Below are positions 48,001 to 59,998 of a stretch of DNA of 64,000 nucleotides, one piece after another (the first letter of the stretch is position 1; the number at the start of each line of letters is the position of its first letter). Location of the stretch: the NCBI RefSeq assembly GCF_001411555.2, contig NC_049905.1:21194097-21258096 (forward strand), read 5' to 3'. The translations under genes were made by a program, and so were the position numbers. The stretch comes from Juglans regia (taxonomy: Eukaryota; Streptophyta; Magnoliopsida; Fagales; Juglandaceae). Under the pieces are notes generated by a model. It worked only from the letters and a program-made list of their open reading frames with translations. It was not told where the DNA came from and searched no databases.

Positions 48001-49016
48001 GGGGGGTGTTGCTATCCCCATGAAATTCTTTTGCAACTCTATACTTCTATCTAGCTCTTTTACCCTTGGAGTTCACTGAAAATCTGAAGTATGAAACCTA
48101 CAAGAAGCACAAATATGCAGGAACAGAAGTCTAGAAGAGTTCGAAGGTAGAACTGTGGGTTCTCCTTGCCTTGAATTTTCAATTACTTTGGCTAGCATTG
48201 CTAAAACTGCTCCTAAGAGATATTCACAACACATTACTAAGTGACTGAATTTCCTTTGATGAAGAAAATTACATGTTGAGTTTTCTATACATGGGAGAAG
48301 ACCCCTTTTTTTGCACTGCATGTATGTGTGTGCGCATGCATATATGAACTTTCCCCCTGCTCCTTTTCTCTGTGTTATAAACTATTGATTAATCATTTTT
48401 CTTGTTCTAGTGAAAATATGGAGAGAATTCCTGGGGTAAACCACCAAAATAAGCAAAACAGGTTTGTCTCTTTGTCCGAAGGAGTTACTGCATGTGCTGC
48501 CCACCCCCTCAATGGAACCATTATAGTTGGGACAAAGGTTTGTAGTCTAGTTACCTCCTTTAATAATCTTTTGGTTATTCATAATGTGAAAATACTTCGT
48601 AAAAGTAGAAGTAAAATATCTATTTGACCTTCAATTCATCAACTGTTTTTTGGGTTTTGCTTTTCTTATCATCCTTCTGAAAAGCATTGCATATATCATC
48701 AATTACTCAAGCATGTATATGGATGAGCATATTTTACAAGTATAAACATGCATGCAACCACGTGGCTTCTTTTCATGTTTTTGCACACCCCGAGTCTGTA
48801 TCTAACATTACTCTTACCAAACTGAATACAAACTGCAAAGTGAAGGAAAATAGTTCCATTTATTTGTGGCTTTGAATATACAGTTAATATTTTTCATATT
48901 GATTACTTTGTCTTGTCTGCCTTTCCTCGTTGATTAACGGAATATGAAATTTGATGGATGAATGCTTTCAGCAATCATCTCTGCTCATGATTTCCCAGAG
49001 GCACCAATCATTTTAA
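36080..49016 (+). CDS. WD40-repeat protein, 17 exons, 455 aa
   Basis: Exons: 36080-36141, 36234-36330, 36588-36640, 37304-37337, 38303-38393, 39691-39782, 41303-41377, 42131-42222, 43140-43269, 44221-44310, 45563-45628, 46565-46656, 46772-46837, 46954-47020, 47726-47814, 48411-48537, 48972-49016. All introns are GT-AG and the 1368 nt keep one frame to TAA. The N-terminus (MDKYLLPLNPSS) leads into RRQWNRCAIELNGRF. WD40-type blades follow: ISAMEFDNKGIYLASVTRSG, LDVVRWNRANQDEVACTSVK, ISVWDRRMG, IIYMWDLRGGR, IHSIDFDPSCPYQLAF and VTACAAHPLNGTIIVGTK. WDRR and WDLR are WDxR motifs seen in DDB1-CUL4 adaptors, so a ubiquitin-ligase receptor role is possible but unproven. I cannot name the orthologue. 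Introns hold SINEs and duplications. Confidence 0.88.
39900..40100 (+). mobile_element. SINE-like insertion in intron 6 of the WD40 gene
   Basis: It contains 'aaggtcgaatcttcttgg' (B-box-like), 'ttaactgaggtgcacttg', 'actccttgccaagggcctgt' and 'gcaccccggggatt', and ends 'ccaataaaaaagaaa'. These are recurring phrases of tRNA-derived plant SINEs. It is absent from coding exons. Confidence 0.6.
41561..42025. repeat. 244-bp tandem duplication in intron 7 of the WD40 gene
   Basis: 'Ttctttttata' starts near 41561 and again near 41805. Shared later phrases are 'cacactccacact', 'acattgttgcttagagtctt', 'gggtccttcatggga' and 'aaatatttattgtc'. The copies differ at many sites, so the duplication is old. 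Confidence 0.85.
43860..43990 (+). mobile_element. SINE-like fragment in intron 9 of the WD40 gene
   Basis: It starts 'ccaattggctcttggcta' and holds 'gggttcaagttcaatcc', a Pol III B-box-like sequence. It is short and lacks a clear tail. Confidence 0.45.
44430..44835. repeat. Two related direct repeats around a C/CA run in intron 10 of the WD40 gene
   Basis: 44430-44600 and 44670-44835 share 'caagagaggcccaag'-type starts, 'tcaa(t)(t/g)atacaattg', 'gaaccatta(t/c)aaagagcaa', 'atgtgggatcccat' (decayed in the second) and 'caatatggggg.atcaca' ends. They are separated by 'cccccc' and a (CA)n run (44590-44645). They look like repeats of a mobile element with 'tgtaa' starts and 'atcaca' ends. Confidence 0.6.
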
Positions 49017-50898
49017 GATGGAGAGATTAATTGGCTAAAGCAGACCCATAGGGCTGGAGAGTGGAGACCTTATACATCCTCGTTCAATCAAGCATGTAAA
49101 TATGTACTTGAGTTGTGAAACAACCACCGAAGCCATCAAATTTGGAACTCCTAATATGTACATTGGTCCAATCAAATGGTCTTTGAAGGCTGTCCATCAA
49201 TCTTTTGTCAACCAAGCCATTCGAGCCCTTCAGCTGAATCGATATTAGGACAATGGGAAAAGCTTCTTTGCCGCCTATGTTTGACTGCCCCAGTTGACTG
49301 CTGGTCAATTTTTTTATTTTTTTTACTTAGTGATTAAGAAATTGATTTTAAGTGTATTGATGTATTTTTTTAAATACTTAAATATATTAAAAAATTTAAA
49401 AAGAAAAAGGAAAAAAAGTGCCTGGGAAGCATGCCCAGCGTTTAGTAGCCTTACCCTAGGACAATTTGAGGGTCCTGCTCAGAGTGTTGTATGTTCTACT
49501 TTTCTTCTCTGGATTTCTTATATATTCAGAATTATGAGATTGAACAGACTTAAGAGCTGGTTTGGATTGAGAGATCTCAACTCATCTTACTCTTATTCAC
49601 TATTATTCACAAATTTTAACTTACAAATGTCATTATTATTCACAAATCATCTCAACTCATCTTATTTCATCTCTGATGTCTATGTAATGTAATTCTTTGG
49701 TAGTAATTAAAATAATGAAAGTATATTTGAAGGATACTTTTCAATTTGTGCTGCTATCTCAATTGACATTAAGGAGTCCTTGATCATCTGTTGCCATATA
49801 ATTCATAATTGCTGTCTGAGTTTGAAATCTGCTGAACTATGCTTTTTATTCAGAAATGTGCCATTGTACAAATTGAGGAATTCAAATGGCAGCACCTGGT
49901 ATTTGGTCCGCTATGAAAGACTAGCATTTCCGAGTGCGAGTAAGGCTCATGTTAACATTCAATCAAGGCTCAAATAAGCCGAACAGATAAGAAAAGAGTC
50001 CTGCTATAGATCAGCCACTCTTTTACTACACACCTGGACACTTTTTGTTTTTTTTTTAATTTTATGTTAGATCCATCACCATCACCTTCAACCTCTCTCT
50101 CCCCTCAATCTCTCTCTCCGGCCTCTCTCTCTCTCTCTCTTTCTCCACAAGCTCTCCTCGGCCTCTCTCTCCGACCTCTCTCTCCTCAAGTGGGATCAAC
50201 AACAGTGCTGATCCATGCTCCACACGAGGGTTAGTTGTAAAATCTGGTTTTTATCTATTTGTAAAAAGGTTATTTTAAGTTTTCAATTTTGACAATTTAA
50301 ATACTTGGGCTTATAATTTTATGCAATACAGAATTATTATTATTATTTTTTAAAAATATTTAAGAAGTTATAAATTTTAAGAACGGAAACATTATTAAAT
50401 AAAAATAAATAAAAAGGGTAAAACTACTAATAAGAAATAAGAAAAAACAGGTTCTACCGTGGCCTCCTAATAGCACTTTGAGGCAGCCAGCAGGCCACCT
50501 TGCGGTGGTTCAAGGGTCGGGCCACCTAGTAGAGACGAGAGAGCTTTTAAGTGCCGTTTGGATAATGAATTGAGATAATTTAATAATAATAATAATATTA
50601 TTATTTTAAACATTATAACCAAATCACCTGGCGAGGAAACTTGTATGTGTTCCTATCAGTTTATCATGGTAGTTCCAGCTTTGAATCTGAGCACCCCAAT
50701 CAATCCACTCAAGCAAAAAAGAAAGGAAGAAAGAAAGAAAATGACGGGAACCTAGACTTAAATGCATTACAGTGAGAGTCCAAGAACATCGAACACAATA
50801 AAAAAGAATTGAGATCTTCTAACACAAAATCCCACTAGAAGTAGCAGATTTGGCTACAACAAGTAACCAAGTTACAAAAAATACATGACAATATATCT
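49017..50898. other. Region between the convergent WD40 and cyclin genes; holds MITE pieces
   Basis: No gene was seen. 49320-49460 is MITE-like ('cttagtgattaagaaattga' to 'gtagccttaccctagg'). 49555-49690 has 'tttggattgagagatctcaa' and repeated 'ctcatctta'. 50080-50190 is CT-rich. 50545-50635 is a short MITE ('gtgccgtttggataatgaat'). Confidence 0.45.
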
Positions 50899-52835
50899 TC
50901 ACAACGATGTGTTCAGCAGACTTTTGGGGGGAGTGCAAAGAGCAACGAAACCCCTGTCCGAACTTGAGTATTTCCTATATACCTCCTTGAGCTTACTTTC
51001 TGCAGCAGTAGAGTGAAAGCCAACCAAGAGTTTGGCACAATCCCTGTCACAAAACAAACGACACCAACTGAAATCTGTATTTGTTGATTATTTTCCCTTT
51101 TTCCTGGCATAAGCTCAAATTAGTCTTTCAAGAAACCCCAAGACAATGTATATACAGGTTCCATAGGTACTGCAATGACTTCTAAACTGTAAAATTCCAC
51201 GCCATGATTAAATACATGGAGACATGCCTCATCTCCAAACAGGCATGCACAATAGCATGCTCTGCACACGCACTTATTCTGCAGCCTGCAGGTAAGAATT
51301 ACGACGAGAAGAGAACTTACATTATCTCCTCAGCAGAGTAGCCTGAGTTGTGCTTCAAAGTTTCATTCCAAAAAGGATTCTTGTTGAGAGTGCAACGTGC
51401 AGCATAGACAGCTGCAGCGGCAATCATTGATGGGCAGTACAATACGGTTGTTGGATAATGCATGAGACCCAATTCAGCTAGAAAAAAGACCATATTCTCC
51501 ATCTACATCAGTAGAAAAACATCAGCAATTAGTCTGCCACTCAACCAGACTTAATGGGAATTCACGAAATTGCAAAAAAATAAAAATAAAATACAGTACC
51601 TCCTGATCAGGTGCAATAGAAGCTTTGATGTAACGAACCAGAAAAACATACGGTGTAGGAACTGTCATATACCACTCCAAATTCTCCAAAATTGATTTCT
51701 CCATGACAAGTATCTGATTACTTGTATAAGCATAGTCTGATATGCAAACCAGGTTATAAACCTGCAAATTCCAAAACTACCTATCAGAGTGAAGTTTTAA
51801 AACATGAGTAGTAGGAAGACAAGAAAATTCCAACATATTATGAGAGAATACTGCTAGCTACCCGTAGACAGTAACTTTCTTCGTACTTGCAGGCTAAGAG
51901 CATGGAACTTATGCCAACTAATTGAAGTTCTCTCCTCGATACAATCTTCATGGAAAGGTAACGGTCGATTAAATTTATGGTGAGGTAGAGGGTTTCAGGC
52001 ATGAGTTCAAATCTTCTATGAACCTCAATCAGCCAGTCAATGAGAATAGCCCGCATCTTGACATTGATTTCAGGCTGTGAGTCCATGTAATCGTGCACTC
52101 TGCTGTCATCCTGGATAAAAATAAAAATAAAAACTTCAAATCATTTTTAGAGAGAGAGAGAGAGAGTAGAAAAACTTCAAAGTATTTCATTAGTAGAAAA
52201 AGTACTTCTGTGAGCTTGTAAAACTTGTAGATGTCATCTACATATTCGACTGCTGCCAAATCATTATTTACATCTCCTGCATCGATATTCACAATCAGAC
52301 TTTCCGGCTTAAGCACAACTCCACAAGCAGCCTGAGGGAAATTAAGAATGGTACATTATTATGACAAGGCAAGAAACTTTCAAACATGCTAGGAAAAACG
52401 GCCAATCTACCTTGCTTCGAGCAGTGAGGATTGCAGTAAGAGTCTTGATTTCCTTCCTTGAGGACCTTTCTCTTGACTTTCTTCCATTGAGAGGTTTAAC
52501 CTTTTCATCTTCATCGAAACTAACCACAACTTTAGTCTCAGGTTTGGGCCTATCAATTGCCTGCTTTTGAGCTTCCTTAACCTTTTTAGGGCCGCTCTTT
52601 CTTTGAATAGCTACCTTATCATCCATAACTGGGACAACTGGGTTCTGCAATAATACATGATTCAGTGCATCGAGTATGTGCATTTCCAGTTTTAAGTATT
52701 CATTCATATTGAAATGAGAGTGCGAAGGTCCTCTACCTTGTTCTTCTCAGCTTCGGCTTGTGCATTTTTCAATAGTTGTGCGTGGAAACTCCTGCAAGGG
52801 CCAAAACTCCCAATGTGGGTGTTTGTGTGTGGAGA

Positions 52836-52873
<38 letters not shown>

Positions 52874-53906
52874 CCTTGTAATGGGGCGCGAAATTTGCTT
52901 GCCATCCGCAATAGGAAACACCTCTAGATTACCAATGTCTCCAAGAACTCTCCGATTCCTTCTTTGTCCTTGCTCATTATTCACCTTACCCCCCCCTAAC
53001 AAACAAGAAAATCTTGGATTTCAACTGGATGCATTGGAGATGTGCGAACAATATAAAAAAACAAGATGAATAGATTGTTTCAAAAAAAAAAAGGCCCCAG
53101 AAAACGTAGTGAAGTGTGAAACAAGTAGATTGAAACAATAGAAACTTGGAAATCAAATTCCGAAATGTATTTACACAAAGCAAAGGAACTGTGAAGTTTT
53201 TCTTTACAGACAGAGCCCACACAACTAATCCAAGTTCACCAATAAGATATCTAGAAAGAGAAGTACCCATAAAAACCATTCCATCCGGATTTCAATAATA
53301 TAATTAAGTGGAAGATCCACATGCAAATTAATCACCCTACCCAGATGATCAGAACCAGTTGAGACGGATATATTTGAAGGACCCAAAACCCAGAAAATAT
53401 CATCAACCGATGAGAACCGCAGTTCCAAGTCTGCATAAATCACCGTCACCCATGAACTCGAAGAAACAAACAACATGAAAGAAGTCCGGAAAAGACTCTT
53501 GCTCCAGTTACCCAGCATTTAAAGGACGTATTAGACACCTTATTAAACCCAGATTGAAAATCACACAAATTGTTAAACCCAGATTGAAATTCACACAAAT
53601 ATATATAAAGATGATCTTTCAGAAAAACCAAATCTATGTTACTCAAAAATTACACAATCAACCAAGTAAACCCACATAACTTAATAAAGAAGTGATTTAT
53701 AAGAACGAGACCCATTTCAATATTGAATAAATTTAAGACAGAAAGAAATCGAAGCTAATATGGGTCCAAACAAGACCAATCAAGAAAACCAACATGTTTT
53801 TCATAGAAGAAATGAGTAGAACTTGGCCAAAAACGAAATCGGTTATTAAATTAAAGGCAATGGCAAAACCTCTGGGTTTCGGCAGAAGATCGGCTCTAGC
53901 TTCCAT
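50899..53906 (-). CDS. B1-type mitotic cyclin, nine exons, 436 aa
   Basis: Exons, high to low: 53906-53870, 52995-52875, 52791-52737, 52644-52411, 52331-52206, 52110-51862, 51761-51600, 51502-51321, 51043-50899; TGA at 50899. All introns are GT-AG and 1311 nt stay in frame. The protein starts [15 protein letters not shown]; an in-frame upstream Met exists but is not typical. A destruction box RRVLGDIGN lies at about residues 27-35. The cyclin box has [27 protein letters not shown] and LLACKYEE; the C-terminal fold has [27 protein letters not shown] and [17 protein letters not shown]. Such cyclins bind CDK to drive mitosis and are destroyed through APC/C. Where most plant B1 cyclins read IWAPEV after KYEE, this one reads SYCLRV. 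MSA motifs lie upstream. Length is normal for the family. Confidence 0.95.
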
Positions 53907-54029
53907 TGCTTCTTGGTGATTGTGTCTGAAAAATTGATCTGGGTTTGCTCTTTCTCTGTATTCGTGGTTGGTTGCATAGTTGCTTGCTTTCTCATAAGCC
54001 TGATAAGGAAGCCGCCGAATCGACGCAAT

Positions 54030-54072
54030 ACCAACGGTCATATTCTCTTTAATTTGAAAGCTGACCGTTGGA
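54030..54072 (-). promoter_or_regulatory. Two MSA (mitosis-specific activator) motifs upstream of the cyclin
   Basis: On the minus strand 54072-54062 reads TCCAACGGTCA, a full match to the MSA consensus YCYAACGGYYA bound by three-repeat MYB factors. On the plus strand 54030-54040 reads ACCAACGGTCA, matching all but the first base. They lie 124-166 bp before the proposed ATG. If the ATG is right, these are well placed for G2/M expression. Confidence 0.8.
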
Positions 54073-54968
54073 TTTTCTAAGAAGATCGTCCAAGGGATTA
54101 GGGTTACGAGAAGAATCTCAAATATACAAATTTTATTGTACAAGTCTGAAAATGTACCAGTTTAATAGCTTTGAATTTACATAGTAATAAGCCCCCAAGG
54201 GTTAAAAAAAAATCATTTATTTTCATGGAATTTACTTATTTTTCAAAATGTCTACTGCAGGCTTTGTCCACCTAAAATTTATAGCTAGTATTACTAGGTA
54301 AAAATTCACGATACAGTAGATAGTCCAAATTAATACCGTGCTTTGAAAAACACTCCTTCAAAATTTGAAGATATTATGTGAAAATAACCAAGAATTAAAC
54401 AAAAAAGAAATGGAAACTAAAAACATAATTTAAAATATATAAAGAAAAATGATAAATATACAACTTAAGAAATCATAAGAAGCAAAATAGCCGATATTTC
54501 TTCGTAGACAAACATGCAGATAAGTGCTCAGATAGTATCTACCAAAGTCATTTTTTTCTTTAAAGCATCTACCAAAGTCTTGAATATTTATTTTGAACAC
54601 GCAAATTTTGTTTCCAAGTATTGGTCTCTAGTTCTTGCCACATTGGAATAAGTAACGTATACTTGTATTTCAAGCGGCGAGAAAAAATTCAGAGATCTTT
54701 TCCGAGTTAAATAGCCGAAATATAATGCAAAATTAGGCATAAAGATTCAGAAAACAGAAAGCGCAACAATTTGTTTGATCACAAATACAAATTACTTGAA
54801 TTAGCAGTAGATTGATTAATACAAACACGTAGAGAGCTAAACAAACGCAACGAAATCATCAAAAGGCGGAAAGATTTCTAATTAGCCATTAGAAATCCGC
54901 AGATTTACAGATCTAGATAAGAGAAACAGATAACCAGATTTAAAAATCTTCAAATGCAAGTAATTTCT
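54073..54968. other. Region between cyclin and second H3 gene
   Basis: This is the upstream flank of the cyclin plus the 3' flank of the minus-strand H3. AT-rich, no other gene seen. Confidence 0.45.
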
Positions 54969-55463
<495 letters not shown>

Positions 55464-55472
55464 TCAGGGAGT

Positions 55473-55642
55473 ATTTATAGTGTCAAAAGGAGGAGGGAAA
55501 CTGACGCCGCGGGAGGGAACTTGTAAAATTTTTGTGAGCTTCTTTTCAAATATTTGGAGGAGTGAGTATAGACCGTTGATAAGAGGGTTAATCGACGGTT
55601 CTAGATCTCCTAAAGAGCATGACACGGATCACGATCCGTGAC
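55473..55642 (-). promoter_or_regulatory. Promoter of the second H3: TATA and octamer-like module
   Basis: The minus strand has TATAAAT at 55479-55473. The near-palindrome 'cacggatcgtgatccgtg' lies at about 55640-55623, and its first 16 bases are identical to those upstream of the first H3 gene. It is about 245 bp from the ATG, the same spacing as at the other gene. CCGCGG-rich sequence near 55509 may add an E2F-like site. Confidence 0.75.
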
Positions 55643-55944
55643 AGTACGCAACCACCCAATAAGCTTTTAGTTTCAGTTTTTAAAACTTTCGGTGAGATAT
55701 TGATGGGGTGTTTCAACTTTCATAGTTACCTCCAATTTGACCAGAAAATTTTCAGCATTTCTGTTTGAAATCTAAAAATATTGACTTTATTGAATATTAT
55801 TCCTTATAAAATATCTATCCTTCTTATTTTTAACGCCTATGTGTTTTTTATTACTCTAATTTTCAAAGTTCTAGCAAAATTCCAAAAAATTATAATTCAT
55901 TCTTTTATCAAATTTCTTTTTTAATAAAAAATCATTATGGCCTT

Positions 55945-56125
55945 ATTTGTTTGATTACACATATGAAATAAAATAAAAATTAAATAAAATATTGTTAGAA
56001 TATAATTTTTTAATATTATTTTTATTTTGAGATTTAAAAATTTTGAATCGTTTATTATATTTTGCGTAGGAATTTAAAAAAATTGTAATTATTAGATGAG
56101 ATGAGATGATTTTTGTAACTAAAAG
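55945..56125. mobile_element. Decayed MITE of the 'gagttgagatg' family
   Basis: It has inner phrases 'aaatattgttagaatata', 'ttgaatcgtttattatattt' and 'aaaaaattgtaattattaga', shared with 14758-14956. It ends 'gagatgatttttgtaacta'. Confidence 0.55.
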
Positions 56126-56286
56126 AGAATGTGCTATGCAATCCTATTGTATATTTTATTTTAAAAATAAATAAATAAATAAAATTGCTCCAATAAGAGT
56201 AATGGGTTGAAATTAGCAAAGTTTAAATTTCATTTTGTTTTTGTTAAAATTAAAATTGTATCTAATATTGTTTGTAATTTTGACAT

Positions 56287-56910
56287 ATAAGCACTAGCAT
56301 TGGTTTCTCTATATACATCTTTAAAATCACATCTTTCAAAAATTGATTTTGCATATGAAGAAAAATTCTCACATTAGATTATGTATCTTTGAACCAAATA
56401 ATAATAAATATAATTATTTTTTTATTAAAATTATTATTTTTATATATTTTACATGCAAGAGTATTGTTAAATGATCATTTAATAGTGATAAATGTGTCAC
56501 ATCTTACTTAAATTGATGAAAATAGGATAGTGGTATGGTATATAAAATTTTTCATTTTACAATTAGCACAATGTGCTTAAAAATACCAATTTCATATATC
56601 TAAATATTATCAATTTTATATGTCAAAATGATCAATTTTATTAATAAATATTAATATGTACAAAAAAAGACTTGGTATCATCAACTTAATAAAAATTTCA
56701 TATATCAAAATCATCTTAATACAAATTCCACAAAATTGATTTTAATGGGTAGGAGAGATAAAAAATAGTAAAATAATGTTCGGAGAGTGAATAGTATTTT
56801 CATAGCTATGCAAAATTGTGAATGTGCATAATCTAAAATAGACTAATTTAAAAAAATATTATGTAAATATGAATTTGAAGATGCATAAGCCATTACCAAT
56901 GTCGTTACTT
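56287..56910. mobile_element. Harbinger-family MITE, about 620 bp
   Basis: The left side reads 'gcactagcattggtttctct', later 'cacattagattatgtatc' and 'aataataataaatata'. The right side on the reverse strand reads 'acattggtaatggcttatgc', later 'gattatgcacattcacaatt'. Order and wording follow the ends of the element at 22333-25896. It is non-coding. Confidence 0.5.
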
Positions 56911-57136
56911 GTGCAATTCATTTCTTTGCTCTGTTTATAAATCCCTACTTATTCCAACAAATTTGATAAGATTTTGCATTCCGATCGGTGATGTGTCCAT
57001 AGTGCTTTCAGAATTTATTTATTTTTTAATCTGTAGTGATTTTGATACTTTTCTATTATTCCATTTCACTTTATAAATTCCGAGAATTGCTAAAGGGACA
57101 TTTGAGCACATTATTGAGTATTACCAAAGTAGGGTA

Positions 57137-57167
57137 TGGATTTTTTTTTTTTTAATATAAGTAAAAG

Positions 57168-57210
<43 letters not shown>

Positions 57211-58210
57211 TAGGAACCAAGTACATTAGATGCATACAAGAAAATCTCTAACTCATACTAGAGAGCTCCTATTGCTCCAAAAAGTCTGTGAAAAACTACC
57301 AAAAATACATCAAACCCGAGTTAGAATAAAACAACACCTCTCCAACCCCAACCCAATGTTTCCTGTAGCCTAACCTTCACCCGAAACACCCTCTAAGAGA
57401 AACAACCTTTATGCCCTCGACTTGTAGCGTCATAATTGATTGCACGAGAAAAACGCTTCAACTCTCTACTTTTCTTAAAGCTTGATTTGGTATTATGCGA
57501 GTGGCTCGCCTCAATCGTAATGAATATTGCTTTAAATTAGTTTTCACATCCTCCACGTGAGATTCCCATAATATATGCTGAATCTCATTAGCCTTTTACA
57601 AAACCCAATCCAAAGATGATCTGACTATATTGTTTAATGGAGGAAGAAATACCATGGGGACAACATCTTTCCTCTACATAGTTCCTCGCGTAGTTCCAAA
57701 CGGCACCAACAATAAACCCTTATTCCAATCGTATGCCTCCTCAACAACTCTATTGGTACTCTCCATTGAAGATTCTGGGTTGGCAGCAAGTTCCTTTCCC
57801 TCTGCCGTGGACTTCTTAGATATCCAACATGCCGCTTTCTCTGCCATAATGATTGGGGACAGTCTAGATATTGTCAACGATTTTAGTTTGTGGCCCCCCG
57901 AGGTCAAAAACCTCTCCCGAGTGTTCCGTAAAAGCTTGCGTGCATTTCTTCGTAGGAGCTGTTGTCACAGACAAAGGACTGCTGGCATAAGGGTCATTAG
58001 GATCGACGACGATCCCGACAACGGAGGTTAATGGCGTTGAGATAAGGGTTCCATCTGGCCGGTGTAACGAAAGTGGGTCCATAGGCCCAGGACTTCCATT
58101 GGATCGTGAAACTGGCCCAGAAGTGGAGCCATTCTCAAACACAGGCTCATGGAGCTTCAGCCTCCATTTCGGGTTTGGGAGGTGAAAATGGCTTATGCAG
58201 GCCAATCCAA
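57137..58210 (-). mobile_element. Degraded LINE-like stretch
   Basis: A poly-T run (57137-57150) with 'taatataagtaaaag' then a (TA)n run (57173-57206) and 'aaccaagtacattagatgca' looks like the 3' tail of a minus-strand LINE. Further on, minus-strand frames at 57907-57674 and 58205-57864 have Ser/Pro-rich, LINE ORF1-like text (GSPGPMDPLSL, GEVFDLGGPQTK) but no conserved domain. Assignment is weak, and it may be two unrelated pieces. Confidence 0.4.
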
Positions 58211-59998
58211 GATGGATGGATTTTTGTAAAAACTCAAATGCCTATTTATTTTTTTTTAATTTTATTAAAACCCTCACCTATGATTGAAGAAAACTATGGT
58301 AACAACCGAACCACTGAGGATTATTCCAAACCCAAGCATCAAAATAAAAACAAACACTATTTTGTACAATCCAAAGAAAAAAAAAAAATACTATCATTGC
58401 CGAATATAAGATAAGCCCTATCTATCAATACGTACAAGTCCACGATACCGTCCCTGTCCAAAACTATACCCAAGAAAATTCAAAGAACATCCCCTGGCCC
58501 CTTTCTTTGTCAAAAAATATGTCACCATATTAGTTTCTTAAACACATGTCGCACCTGAACATAGAGTTTGAATGAGCCCCTATGCTTCCTCCCAAAAGTC
58601 CCATAATTACCTTTGTATTCCAATGATTTATTTATGCCTTAAGCGTACAGCTTTTATGCGATTGCTGTGAAGAAAAGTGTTTGTTATCTTCATATGCCAA
58701 TGGTTGGTGCGTAGAGGAAGAAATCATGAGCACGTGGCGATGCAACTATAGTTGCCAAATGGGGGGCGAAGTAGCAATATTACCCATATCATAATATATA
58801 TGACCTTTTGCTGTTAGATTAGGACGATTTTACATCTTATCATGATATTTCTTTAAGATGATCACCACTTTTGAATGTGGAATGCTTTTTTCATTTTCTT
58901 TTAGAACACTTTATTGAAAGCGCTCTCGTTTAAGATGAAGAAATATCGTAAATACAATCCAAACAATTTTGGGACTAATTATAACCCCAAAACCAAAATA
59001 CAAAAGAAAAATACTAAATATATTTAAAAAAAACTTACAAAAAAATTATTTCTCCACATGTTAGTTAATGATATGCTGAAAATCATAAAATTTGAAATTC
59101 AAAAGAAAACTAACAAAATGAGTCTTGTAATTAAAATTGTAAGTAAAAATATAATTACATGTAGCACTACTCAATACAAAAACATTAACCAACAATATAA
59201 ATCATTTACATTGGAATGTGGAATGTAATTGGGAGGCCAACACCACATAAATCAATCAATTAAAAGTTGAAACAACTACTTCATATTTACTCAAATGTAC
59301 ATCCTATTTGGCATGTACCTATTTTTTTTCTTTTCTTCGGACCTTACATTTTCATCTTTCTTTGTTTTCAAGGAAAAATTCATACAGTACGATGATCAAA
59401 TTAAAGTTGAAAGCATGGGAAACCTAGAAATTATTACTTGCTAGGACTTTACATATATAATGGGATTCAGACCGATGCATGTTTGAAAAGACACGACAGT
59501 GTGCAGCCCACTGATATCATTGCTCGCGACGTGAAACCACAAAGCATTCTAAAGAGCATGGAAAGCAATGATTCGGAGGATTTTGTGTTGGCAGTGAAGT
59601 GAAATATAGTGGAACTAATTATAGTACTCACAGTGATCATGTTGACAAATGGTTGGTTTTGGAAACTTTAGCCATTTTGGTGAACTTTAGCCATTAGAGT
59701 TTTGGAAATATAGTGGAACTTTAGCTACTCTTTTTCTTTGACAACAAAGACAAAAGATCATTAATTTGGTTTGAGATACCCTCTCTCTCTCTCTCTCTCT
59801 CTTCGTCCCAATTTTCTGGTTCTCTTATATTCTGCACTAGATATGATCTTCTTCTCTGCAAGTGCAATCCAATCGTTGGATACCCACATGTTAACCTCTC
59901 TTCTTCGTTTTGGGTTTCATATGTTCTGAACTTTGTATCATAGTTATTGTTTTCTTTTGGTTTTACATGAATTGCTGTGTTCTGTCCTGGGTTCACTC
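58211..59998. other. Intergenic and upstream region of the IRKI-like gene
   Basis: AT-rich with no gene seen. A (CT)n tract lies at about 59780-59803, in what may be the 5' leader of the next gene. Confidence 0.4.

Noticed and set aside
53733..54143. Longer in-frame N-terminus for the cyclin starting upstream of 53906
   Set aside because: The extension would cover the MSA motifs and gives a tail unlike B1 cyclins; the Met at 53906 gives a usual length. Transcript ends could still overturn this.
57630..58414. Plus-strand frames in the LINE-like stretch
   Set aside because: They have no domain, and minus-strand frames with a downstream poly-T tail explain the region better.
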